Shown here: piece after piece, positions 1 through 5,216 of the stretch | Numbering within the stretch: the stretch's first letter is position 1 | How the letters are laid out: each line of letters starts with the position of its first letter | Assembly: GCA_938022295.1 (NCBI GenBank) | Contig: CALIDR010000112.1 | Span: forward strand, 1 to 5,216 | Direction of reading: 5' to 3' | Source of the DNA: an uncultured Burkholderiaceae bacterium | GTDB taxonomy: Bacteria > Pseudomonadota > Gammaproteobacteria > Burkholderiales > Burkholderiaceae_C | DNA length: 5,216 bases | Program-made: the position numbers and the translations under genes | Notes under the pieces: generated by a model | Database searches by the model: none | What the model was told of the DNA's origin: nothing | Seen by the model: only the letters and a program-made list of their open reading frames with translations

Positions 1-51
1 GGCCACCGGCGTGAGGTCGTAGTCGAGTTGCTTGACGTCGATGCGGCGCAT
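1..51 (-). CDS. Possible N-terminal fragment of a transposase, running off the left edge
   Basis: An ATG at 51-49 on the minus strand opens a frame that stays open for 17 codons to the window edge, reading MRRIDVKQLDYDLTPVA. This resembles, from memory only, the N-termini of some proteobacterial IS transposases (IS1380-like, with an LDYDLTPVAG-type opening). Seventeen residues are too few to prove it. Context supports it: the start lies just beside an Hsp20 gene that has lost its N-terminal part, and a nested inverted repeat sits between the two, as expected near an IS end. No clear Shine-Dalgarno sequence precedes the ATG, which is common for transposases. It could also be a chance open frame. 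Confidence 0.35.
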   Translation of the reverse strand, partial: MRRIDVKQLDYDLTPVA

Positions 52-83
52 GAGCGCAAATTGTCTGCAGCGCCGTCGAGAAA

Positions 84-127
84 CTCACCTCGGAGTCACC
101 CGCAGGGTGCAGGGCTGTCGAGGTGAG
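84..127. repeat. Nested inverted repeat between the transposase-like start and the Hsp20 remnant
   Basis: CTCACCTCG at 84-92 is the exact reverse complement of CGAGGTGAG at 119-127. Inside it, CACCC (97-101) and GGGTG (105-109) form a second stem with a gca loop. Neither arm is followed by a T-tract on either strand, so it is not a typical terminator. Its position suggests an IS-end or leader structure upstream of the minus-strand start at 51, but that role is inferred. Confidence 0.45.
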
Positions 128-133
128 GTCACG

Positions 134-316
134 GATTCAGGGGAAGGCGACCGCGTCGTCTACCGCGAGCGCTCGGTGGCGAGCTACGCGCGCAGCTTCA
201 CACTGCCGCAGGACGTCAACGAGGCCGAGTCGAACGCCAAGCTCGAGAACGGCGTGCTGACGCTGACGCTCGAGAAGAAGCAGGCCACGCCCGCCGCGCG
301 CATCACGGTGTCGTGA
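134..316 (+). pseudogene. Hsp20 (alpha-crystallin) small heat-shock protein, C-terminal remnant
   Basis: Small heat-shock proteins are ATP-independent holdases that bind unfolding proteins in the cytoplasm. From about position 146 the frame encodes GDRVVYRERS, then SYARSFTLPQDV, then the hallmark ENGVLTLTLEKK strand of the alpha-crystallin domain, ending in ARITVS with an I-x-V tail used in oligomer assembly. That is about 56 residues of a family usually 140-150 long. Upstream codons in the same frame (open back to position 32, with a stop at 20-22) read as arginine-rich sequence unlike any Hsp20 N-terminus, and I see no Hsp20 sequence in the other plus-strand frames. I therefore call it a truncated gene, probably cut by an insertion sequence to its left. 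The last 14 bases overlap the 3' end of tsaD. Weaker alternative: a short expressed protein starting at the ATG at 32. Confidence 0.75.
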
Positions 317-1358
317 CCCCCCACCCGGCACCGGCCTCGACGAGCGGCCAGCGCGGCCGGACGTCGAAGCCGTAGTCGGCGGCCGGGCGCTCGACGCCCG
401 CGCCGATGCGCAGTGCCGCGGCGAGCGCGATCATCGCGCCGTTGTCGGTGCACAGGTCGAGTTCGGGGTAGTGCACGCGCACGCCCCGTGAGGCGCAGGC
501 CGCATCCAGGCGCCGCCGCAGCTCGCGGTTGGCGCCGACGCCGCCGGCCACGACGAGCCGCGCCATGCTCGTCTCGCGCAGCGCGCGCAGCGATTTGGCG
601 ACCAGCACGTCGACGATCGCCGCCTGCGTCGCCGCCGCGAGGTCGGCGCGGCGCTGTTCGCAGACGTCGGCGCCGAGCGTGCGCAGGCGCGTCAGCACGG
701 CCGTCTTCAGGCCGGCAAAGGAGAAGTCGAGGTTGGCGGCGTGCAGGAGCGGCCGCGGCAGGTCGAACGCCGCCGGGTCGCCGAACTCGGCCAGCCGCGC
801 CAGCGCCGGCCCGCCGGGGTAGCCGAGGCCGAGCAGCTTGGCCGTCTTGTCGAACGCCTCGCCGGCCGCGTCGTCGATCGTCTCGCCGAGCAGCGCGTAG
901 CGGCCCACGCCGTGCACCGCCATCAGCTGCGTGTGGCCGCCCGAGACGAGCAGCGCGACGAACGGGAAGCGCGGCGGATCGGCAGCGAGGAACGGTGACA
1001 GCAGGTGCCCCTCGAGGTGGTGCACGCCGATCACCGGCCGCCCGAGCGCCATCCCCAGAGCGCACGCCAGCCCCGCGCCGACGAGCAGCGCCCCGGCGAG
1101 CCCCGGGCCGCGCGTGTAGGCGACGACGTCGACCGCCTCCAGCCCGAGCCCGGCGCGGGCGGCGACGTCGCGCACCAGCGGCACCAGCCGGCGCACGTGG
1201 TCGCGCGACGCGAGCTCGGGCACGACCCCGCCGTACGCCTCGTGCATCGCGACCTGGCTGTGCAGCGCGTGGGCCAGCAGCACGGCCTCCTCGCCGTCGC
1301 CGCGCACCAGCGCGACGCCGGTCTCGTCGCACGACGACTCGATGCCCAGCACGTGCAT
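303..1358 (-). CDS. tsaD: tRNA N6-adenosine threonylcarbamoyltransferase TsaD
   Basis: TsaD (formerly Gcp or YgjD) transfers the threonylcarbamoyl group from threonylcarbamoyl-AMP to A37 of ANN-decoding tRNAs, making t6A together with TsaB and TsaE in the cytoplasm. The 351-residue product is close to the usual 335-350 length and complete. It opens with MHVLGIESSCDETGVAL, carries the HLEGH metal-binding motif at residues 114-118 (H114, H118), SGGHTQL at 139-145, AGGVGANREL at 271-280, and CTDNGAMI at 303-310 with the metal-ligand aspartate D305. The C-terminal RPRWPL (334-339) is also typical. The ATG at 1358 fits the family N-terminus, although no strong Shine-Dalgarno sequence precedes it. 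The last codons overlap the convergent Hsp20 remnant by 14 bases. The gene stands alone in the window, divergent from the DsrE-like gene. In many relatives tsaD lies beside rpsU, which is absent here. Confidence 0.97.
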   Translation of the reverse strand: MHVLGIESSCDETGVALVRGDGEEAVLLAHALHSQVAMHEAYGGVVPELASRDHVRRLVPLVRDVAARAGLGLEAVDVVAYTRGPGLAGALLVGAGLACALGMALGRPVIGVHHLEGHLLSPFLAADPPRFPFVALLVSGGHTQLMAVHGVGRYALLGETIDDAAGEAFDKTAKLLGLGYPGGPALARLAEFGDPAAFDLPRPLLHAANLDFSFAGLKTAVLTRLRTLGADVCEQRRADLAAATQAAIVDVLVAKSLRALRETSMARLVVAGGVGANRELRRRLDAACASRGVRVHYPELDLCTDNGAMIALAAALRIGAGVERPAADYGFDVRPRWPLVEAGAGWGVTTP

Positions 1359-1434
1359 CGGGTCAGCCTAGATCCGGCAGCCGGGCGTGCCCGAGCCGGC
1401 CGTCGTCGGGCGCGCTGGCAGGGCGCGAACCGCA

Positions 1435-1454
1435 GCGATGGCGTGGGCCATCGC
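1435..1454. repeat. Perfect 8-bp inverted repeat (hairpin or operator-like)
   Basis: GCGATGGC (1435-1442) and GCCATCGC (1447-1454) are exact reverse complements with a gtgg spacer. The element lies 76 bases upstream of the tsaD start on the minus strand. No T-tract follows on either side, so it is not an intrinsic terminator. It could be an RNA hairpin in the tsaD leader or a protein-binding site; the sequence alone does not decide. Confidence 0.5.
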
Positions 1455-1511
1455 GAGGATTCGCAACGCCGTCAGCGTGTGCGAGGGCGGCTCGATCGGG
1501 TGCGCAGCGTC

Positions 1512-1528
1512 GTCACCCCGACGGTGAC
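1512..1528. repeat. 6-bp inverted repeat in the divergent spacer
   Basis: GTCACC (1512-1517) and GGTGAC (1523-1528) are exact reverse complements around a ccgac spacer. The centre-to-centre distance of 11 bases is about one helical turn, the usual geometry of a dimeric regulator site. The element sits in the middle of the spacer, about 140 bases before the DsrE-like gene. Such a short repeat can arise by chance at this GC content. Confidence 0.35.
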
Positions 1529-1670
1529 CGTCCGCGTGGGAGGAAACGTCAGATACGAGAGGCGCTTGCATGCGGAATCGAGCGGTCGACTGTCGGATCC
1601 AGGGTCAGTGTGCCAGAGCGGGGTCGCGGCTCGCCGACAATGCGCCCTCCCTGCCCGCACAGCTTCGACG

Positions 1671-2201
1671 ATGACTGCCCGCCGCCGCCTGCTGACCGCC
1701 CTGCCCCTGGCCGCCGCCGCCCTCGGCCTCTCTCGCGCCCGCGCCGCCGAGGCGCCGAAGCCCGCGCCGGCGGCCAAAGCCGAGCCCAAGAACGAGCCCA
1801 GGGCCGAGCCGAAAGCGGAGCGCTTCCCGGGCGACCCGCCCGAGCACAAGGTCGTCTACCAGCTCAACCGCGTCGAAGCCGACTACATCGAGGCGATCCT
1901 CAACTCCGTCGGCGCGATGCTCGGCAAGTACCAGGACAACGTCGCCATCGCCGTCGTCGTGTTCGGCCCCGGCATCCACCTGCTGGCCAAGCGGCCGAAG
2001 CGCCCGGTGCCGGCGGCGCTGCGCGAGCGCGTGGTGAGCCAGGCGCGCGACTACGGCGTCACGTTCGTCGCCTGCGGCAACACGATGAAGACGCTCGGCT
2101 GGTCGGCCGAGGACATCGTCGCCGTCGCCAAGGTCGAGGAAGTCGGCGCCGCCGCGCTGATGGAGTACCAGGAGCAGGGCTACGCCTACGTCGCGTGGTG
2201 A
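1671..2201 (+). CDS. Exported DsrE-family (COG1416-like) sulfur-related protein
   Basis: The 176-residue product has three parts. Residues 1-25 form a signal peptide: TARRRLL fits the twin-arginine (Tat) pattern R-R-x-hydrophobic-hydrophobic, followed by an alanine/leucine core and an ARA-AEA cleavage site near A25. Residues 26-51 are an A/P/K/E-rich linker with AEPK repeated. From about residue 59 (HKVVYQLNR) comes a DsrE-like domain with hydrophobic strand VAIAVVVFGPGIHLL, the FVACGNTMKTLGW segment carrying the only cysteine, C135, and a GYAYV ending. DsrE-family proteins often handle sulfur through a cysteine at this position; the substrate here is unknown. The ATG at 1671 is chosen because it starts exactly at the signal peptide; no good Shine-Dalgarno sequence precedes it. 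The gene is monocistronic, divergent from tsaD and convergent with fdx. The DsrE fold call is fairly sure, the function is not. Confidence 0.82.
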   Translation: MTARRRLLTALPLAAAALGLSRARAAEAPKPAPAAKAEPKNEPRAEPKAERFPGDPPEHKVVYQLNRVEADYIEAILNSVGAMLGKYQDNVAIAVVVFGPGIHLLAKRPKRPVPAALRERVVSQARDYGVTFVACGNTMKTLGWSAEDIVAVAKVEEVGAAALMEYQEQGYAYVAW

Positions 2202-2375
2202 GCGTCCCCAGAACCAGGCTGCGTCCCGCCCGCGCCGGGAGAGACGGGGCTGCCAGGCGTCTTCCAGGGAGGCCCGCGCTCGCCCGACCCGTCCAGGCAC
2301 AGGGCTTGCTTCGGATGACCCGACACTGGAGCGCGGTGTCTGTCTATCTCCTCAGCAGGGCTCGGCCCTTTGGCG
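2202..2375 (+). other. Structured non-coding stretch downstream of the DsrE-like gene
   Basis: No believable gene lies here. Several short perfect stems are visible: GACAC/GTGTC (2322-2326 with 2336-2340) and AGGGC/GCCCT around a tcg loop (2357-2361 with 2365-2369), plus a weaker CGTC/GACG pair (2222-2225 with 2243-2246). Together with the terminator that follows, this is either a long structured 3' untranslated region or the body of a small RNA. No known RNA family (tRNA, 6S, SRP RNA) was recognised. Confidence 0.35.
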
Positions 2376-2410
2376 CACCTCCTTGCCGCAAGGCTCGGAG
2401 GTGTTTTTTT
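2376..2410 (+). terminator. Rho-independent terminator, plus strand
   Basis: CACCTCC (2376-2382) pairs with GGAGGTG (2397-2403) and is followed directly by seven T residues (2404-2410). The loop region can also fold as CCTTG-ccg-CAAGG (2381-2393), giving an alternative inner stem. The T-tract lies only on the plus-strand 3' side, so the element ends transcription coming from the DsrE-like gene, 174 bases after its stop. It also shields the convergent fdx gene from antisense read-through. It does not look like an efficient terminator for fdx itself. Confidence 0.85.
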
Positions 2411-2419
2411 CGCCATTGC

Positions 2420-2434
2420 GGTGCGCGATGCACC
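2420..2434 (-). repeat. Short hairpin just downstream of fdx
   Basis: GGTGC (2420-2424) and GCACC (2430-2434) form a 5-bp stem with a five-base loop, beginning 8 bases after the fdx stop on the minus strand. On that strand it is followed by an A-rich run rather than a T-tract, so it is not a standard intrinsic terminator. It may protect the 3' end of the isc mRNA. Confidence 0.3.
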
Positions 2435-2442
2435 ACGCAGGG

Positions 2443-2784
2443 TCAGCCGTGCTGCTCCTTGGCGTGGTTGATCGAGTACTTCGGGATCTCGATCGTCACG
2501 TCGCGGTTCGACAGGATCGCCTGACAGCTCAGCCGCGAGGTCGGCTCGAGGCCCCAGGCGCGGTCGAGCAGGTCTTCCTCGGCCTCGTCCATCTCGCCGA
2601 GCGACTCGAAGCCCTCGCGGACGACGACGTGGCACGTCGTGCAGGCGCAGCTCATCTCGCAGGCGTGCTCGATCGCGATGCCGTTCTCGAGCAGCGCCTC
2701 GCAGATCGACGTGCCCGGGCTCGCCTCGATGACGTCGCCCTGCGGGCAGTACTCGGCGTGCGGCAGGACCTTGATGACCGGCAT
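2443..2784 (-). CDS. fdx: ISC-type [2Fe-2S] ferredoxin Fdx
   Basis: Fdx is the cytoplasmic electron donor of the ISC machinery, feeding electrons for cluster assembly on IscU. The 113-residue product matches the family's usual 110-113 length. The four cluster ligands are C42, C48 and C51, in ACEMSCACTTC, and C87, in RLSCQ, the adrenodoxin-type C-x5-C-x2-C...C spacing. An extra cysteine, C46, lies inside the loop, as in other ISC ferredoxins. The acidic stretch EMDEAEEDLLDRAWGLE (64-80) is the typical partner-binding helix region, and PKYSINHAKEQ near the end is also characteristic. The ATG at 2784 starts 11 bases after the hscA stop and has a GAGG ribosome-binding site overlapping that stop, so translation is probably coupled. 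It is the last isc gene here; no iscX follows before the convergent DsrE-like gene. Confidence 0.97.
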   Translation of the reverse strand: MPVIKVLPHAEYCPQGDVIEASPGTSICEALLENGIAIEHACEMSCACTTCHVVVREGFESLGEMDEAEEDLLDRAWGLEPTSRLSCQAILSNRDVTIEIPKYSINHAKEQHG

Positions 2785-2793
2785 CGCGATGGC

Positions 2794-2797
2794 CCTC
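2794..2797 (-). promoter_or_regulatory. Ribosome-binding site of fdx
   Basis: GAGG on the minus strand lies 9 bases before the fdx ATG and overlaps the hscA stop codon (2796-2798). It supports the fdx start at 2784 and suggests that ribosomes finishing hscA help load fdx. Confidence 0.6.
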
Positions 2798-4652
2798 AGA
2801 CCTCGTCGACCTTGCGGCCGGTGAGCGCGGCGCGGATGCCGCGGTTCATGCGCATCGCCGCGAACGCCTCGGTGCCGGCGGCCAGCGCCTTCACGGCGGC
2901 GTCGATCGCGTGGTGGTCGCTGCCGCCGGCGGCGGCGAGCGTGGCGTCGACGAGGGCGTCGATCGCGGCGCGCTCGGCGTCGGTCAGCAGGTCGCCGTCG
3001 GCGGCGAGCGCCGAGCGGGTCGCGAGCACCATGCGTTCGGCCTCGACGCGCGCCTCGCGCAGCGCGCGCGCGGCCATGTCCTCGTCGGCACGGGCGAAGC
3101 TCTCCCGCAGCATGCGCGCGATCTCGTCGTCGCCCAGGCCGTAGCTCGGCTTGACGGCGACCTTGGCCTCGACGCCCGAGGTCAGCTCGCGCGCCGAGAC
3201 CTGCAGCAGGCCGTCGGCGTCGACCTCGAAGGTGACGCGGATGCGCGCCGCGCCGGCGGCCATCGGCGGGATGCCGCGCAGCTCGAAGCGCGCGAGCGAG
3301 CGGCAGTCGGCCACCAGCTCGCGCTCGCCCTGCACGACGTGGATCGCCATCGCGGTCTGGCCGTCCTTGAACGTCGTGAAGTCCTGCGCCTTGGCCACCG
3401 GGATCGTGCTGTTGCGCTCGACGATGCGCTCGACCAGCCCGCCCATCGTCTCGATGCCGAGCGACAGCGGGATCACGTCGAGCAGCAGGATCTCGCCGTC
3501 GGGCGAGTTGCCGGCGAGCTGGTTGGCCTGGATCGCGGCGCCGACCGCGACGACTTCGTCGGGGTTCAGGTTGACGAGCGGCTCGCGGCCGAAGAACTCG
3601 CCCACCGCCACGCGCACCTGCGGCATGCGCGTGGAGCCGCCGACGAGCACGACGCCATGCACCTCGTCGCGGCGCACGCGGGCGTCGCGCAGCACGCGGC
3701 GCACCGCCGCCAGCGTGCGCTCGAGCAGCGGGCGCGTCGCGGCCTCGAATTGCGCGCGCGTGACCTCGACGTCGAGCGGCCCGCCGGCGAGCTCGCAGCG
3801 CAGCCGCGCCGCCGTCGCATCGGTCAGCGCCTCCTTCGCCGCCCGCGCGGCGACGAGCACCTTGCGCTTGTCGTGCGCGCCGCTCACCGTGCGTCCGGCC
3901 TGCGCGAGCGCCCAGTCGGCGAGCGCGGCGTCGAAATCGTCGCCGCCCAGCGCCGCGTCGCCGCCGGTGGCCACCACCTCGAACACGCCCTTCGTCAGCC
4001 GCAGCAGCGAGATGTCGAACGTGCCGCCGCCGAGGTCGTACACGGCGTACAGCCCCTCGCTCGCGTTGTCCAGGCCGTAGGCCACCGCGGCGGCAGTCGG
4101 CTCGTTGATCAGGCGCAGCACGTTCAGGCCGGCGAGCCTGGCCGCGTCCTTCGTCGCCTGGCGCTGCGCGTCGTCGAAGTACGCAGGCACGGTGATCACG
4201 GCGCCGAACAGCTCGCTGTCGAACGTGTCCTCGGCACGCTGGCGCAGCGCGGCGAGGATCTCGGCCGAGACCTCGACCGGCGTCTTCTCGCCGTCGGGCG
4301 TCGCGATCGCGACCATGCCCGGGCGGTCGACGAAGCGGTACGGCAGCCGGCCGGCGTCGGCGATGTCGGCCAGCCGCCGGCCCATGAAGCGCTTGACGGA
4401 GACGATCGTGTGCTCGGGGTCGTCGGCCTGCGCGTCGAGCGCGTCGTGGCCGATCAGCCGCCGCCCGCCCTCGAGGTAGCGCACCGCCGAGGGCAGGATG
4501 ACGCGACCCTGCGCGTCGGGCAGGCACTCGGCCACGCCGTGGCGCACCGCGGCGACCAGCGAATGCGTCGTGCCGAGGTCGATGCCCACGGCGATGCGGC
4601 GCTGGTGCGGGTCCGGCGTCTGGCCGGGTTCGGAGATCTGAAGCAGCGCCAT
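2796..4652 (-). CDS. hscA: Hsp70-class iron-sulfur assembly chaperone HscA
   Basis: HscA is the specialised DnaK homologue that binds the LPPVK motif of IscU and, with HscB and ATP hydrolysis, drives cluster transfer to apoproteins. The 618-residue product matches the usual 616-622. The nucleotide-binding domain shows GIDLGTTHSLVA (23-34), VPAYFDDAQRQATKDA (155-170), LINEPTAAAVAYGL (181-194), DLGGGTFDIS (206-215) and VVLVGGSTRMPQV (334-346). The interdomain linker region LLLDVIPLSLGIE (389-401) leads into the substrate-binding domain, followed by the alpha-helical lid to residue 618. The N-terminal ALLQISEPG opening is typical of HscA and separates it from DnaK, as does its place between hscB and fdx. 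The ATG at 4652 lies 8 bases after the hscB stop, with only a weak ribosome-binding site, so translational coupling to hscB is likely. All catalytic motifs are intact. Confidence 0.98.
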   Translation of the reverse strand: MALLQISEPGQTPDPHQRRIAVGIDLGTTHSLVAAVRHGVAECLPDAQGRVILPSAVRYLEGGRRLIGHDALDAQADDPEHTIVSVKRFMGRRLADIADAGRLPYRFVDRPGMVAIATPDGEKTPVEVSAEILAALRQRAEDTFDSELFGAVITVPAYFDDAQRQATKDAARLAGLNVLRLINEPTAAAVAYGLDNASEGLYAVYDLGGGTFDISLLRLTKGVFEVVATGGDAALGGDDFDAALADWALAQAGRTVSGAHDKRKVLVAARAAKEALTDATAARLRCELAGGPLDVEVTRAQFEAATRPLLERTLAAVRRVLRDARVRRDEVHGVVLVGGSTRMPQVRVAVGEFFGREPLVNLNPDEVVAVGAAIQANQLAGNSPDGEILLLDVIPLSLGIETMGGLVERIVERNSTIPVAKAQDFTTFKDGQTAMAIHVVQGERELVADCRSLARFELRGIPPMAAGAARIRVTFEVDADGLLQVSARELTSGVEAKVAVKPSYGLGDDEIARMLRESFARADEDMAARALREARVEAERMVLATRSALAADGDLLTDAERAAIDALVDATLAAAGGSDHHAIDAAVKALAAGTEAFAAMRMNRGIRAALTGRKVDEV

Positions 4653-4660
4653 TTGGTCGA

Positions 4661-5179
4661 CTATTGTCCCAGCGCCTCGAGGCGCCGCCCGACGTCGTCG
4701 CGAAAGCGCGCGACGAACATGAGGGCTCTGAGCGTGCGCGCGGCCGCGGCCATGTCGCCGAGGTCGTCGATCTCGTGCGCGAGGCGGGCGAGCAGTTCGC
4801 GCTGCGACGCCGCGACCTCGTCGTCGAGCGCCTCGACGGCGGCGAGGTCGGCGGCCTCGTCGAGCGCCTCGCGCCAGGCCATCTGCTGCAGCAGGAACTC
4901 GCGCGGCATCGCCGTGTTGTCGTGCAGCCCGACCGGCACGCCGGCGAGCTCGCACAGCAGCGCCGCACGCTGCAGCGGGTCGCGCAGGCGCCGGTAGGCC
5001 TCGTTGACGCGCACCGACCACTGCATCGCCGCGCGCTGCGCCGCCGCGCCCTCGGCCGCGAAGCGGTCCGGGTGCACCTGCGCCTGCAGCGTGCGGCGCC
5101 GGGCGTCGAGCGCCTCGCCGTCGAGCGCGAAGCGGCGCGGCAGTGCGAACAGCGTGAAGTCGTCGTCGGTCAGGTTCAC
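4661..5179 (-). CDS. hscB: Co-chaperone HscB (J-domain protein)
   Basis: HscB is the J-protein partner of HscA: it binds IscU, brings it to HscA and stimulates HscA ATPase. The 172-residue product equals the family's usual length (about 171). The N-terminal J-domain begins DDFTLFALPRRFALD (6-20) and carries the HPD motif at 36-38 within VHPDRF, which triggers the Hsp70 ATPase. VNEAYRRLRDPLQRA (58-72) is the conserved J-domain end helix. The C-terminal helical domain opens with MPREFLLQQMAWREALDEA (91-109), the hallmark IscU-binding region. The start is GTG at 5179: it gives the family N-terminus, no ATG lies upstream in frame within the window, and GAGAG 9 bases ahead can serve as ribosome-binding site. 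The frame remains open to the window edge, so a start further upstream cannot be fully excluded. Confidence 0.96.
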   Translation of the reverse strand: MNLTDDDFTLFALPRRFALDGEALDARRRTLQAQVHPDRFAAEGAAAQRAAMQWSVRVNEAYRRLRDPLQRAALLCELAGVPVGLHDNTAMPREFLLQQMAWREALDEAADLAAVEALDDEVAASQRELLARLAHEIDDLGDMAAAARTLRALMFVARFRDDVGRRLEALGQ

Positions 5180-5188
5180 GCGGCGGGT

Positions 5189-5193
5189 CTCTC
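5189..5193 (-). promoter_or_regulatory. Probable ribosome-binding site of hscB
   Basis: GAGAG on the minus strand lies 9 bases before the GTG at 5179. It is the only purine-rich stretch near the family-consistent N-terminus and supports the GTG start. Confidence 0.45.
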
Positions 5194-5216
5194 GCGCGGC
5201 GGTTCGTCGGCAGGGG

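Larger units (their letters stand above)
1359..1670. other. Divergent intergenic region between tsaD and the DsrE-like gene
   Basis: These 312 bases hold no convincing gene; the open frames crossing them are arginine-rich and lack family resemblance. The region should contain promoters for both flanking genes, but I cannot pick a -35/-10 pair with confidence on either strand. GACAAT at 1636-1641 is a possible plus-strand -10 box without a well-placed -35. Two inverted repeats are visible and listed separately. No tRNA or known small RNA was recognised. Confidence 0.7.

Noticed and set aside
1368..1571. Small minus-strand frame upstream of tsaD (67 residues)
   Set aside because: No family resemblance, no ribosome-binding site and no domain features; more likely chance in GC-rich spacer DNA.
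1005..1670. Longer N-terminal extension of the DsrE-like protein
   Set aside because: The frame is open upstream but would run antisense through tsaD and bury the signal peptide that begins exactly at the ATG at 1671.
2202..2410. tRNA, SRP RNA or 6S RNA in the convergent spacer
   Set aside because: None of the invariant sequence blocks of these RNAs is present.
2186..2430. Minus-strand frame starting MAKKTPPSLAARR downstream of fdx
   Set aside because: Its beginning is antisense to the terminator hairpin and T-tract, the lysines come from that T-tract, and it shows no domain or ribosome-binding site.
413..2524. Very long plus-strand open frame crossing tsaD and the DsrE-like gene
   Set aside because: It is arginine/proline-rich nonsense antisense to the well-supported tsaD gene and out of frame with the DsrE-like gene; long shadow frames are expected at this GC content.
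2910..4997. Long plus-strand open frame opposite hscA
   Set aside because: Composition is dominated by R, A, V, D and H with no recognisable domain, and hscA on the other strand has every family motif.
1..5216. CRISPR array, tandem repeats, defence or toxin-antitoxin genes
   Set aside because: No regularly spaced direct repeats or matching protein families were seen; apart from the left edge the window is ordinary chromosomal sequence.

Overview
This is a very GC-rich window whose gene content and protein sequences look like a betaproteobacterium, probably of the order Burkholderiales. That placement is an inference from the style of the HscB, HscA, Fdx and TsaD sequences and from gene order; no 16S gene or other marker is present.

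Layout, left to right. Positions 1-316 hold a broken region. A very short reading frame leaves the window on the minus strand and may be the start of a transposase. It is followed by a nested inverted repeat and then by the C-terminal third of a small heat-shock protein (Hsp20) that lacks its N-terminal part. Tail to tail with this remnant, and overlapping it by 14 bases, is a complete minus-strand tsaD (303-1358), which encodes the t6A tRNA-modification enzyme. A 312-base divergent spacer with two clear inverted repeats separates tsaD from a plus-strand gene (1671-2201) for a secreted, probably Tat-exported, DsrE-like protein. A 241-base convergent spacer carries several small hairpins and a good plus-strand intrinsic terminator (2376-2410).

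The right half is the distal part of an ISC iron-sulfur cluster operon on the minus strand: hscB (4661-5179), hscA (2796-4652) and fdx (2443-2784). The genes are spaced by 8 and 11 bases and are surely co-transcribed. HscB (J-protein) delivers the scaffold IscU to the Hsp70-type chaperone HscA, which promotes cluster release, and Fdx supplies electrons. The upstream genes of such operons (iscR, iscS, iscU, iscA) would lie beyond the right edge, and no iscX follows fdx.

The four main housekeeping genes are ordinary and intact. The least ordinary parts are the disrupted Hsp20 end at the left edge, the exported DsrE-like protein, and the structured spacers. I found no convincing evidence of an undescribed multi-gene system.
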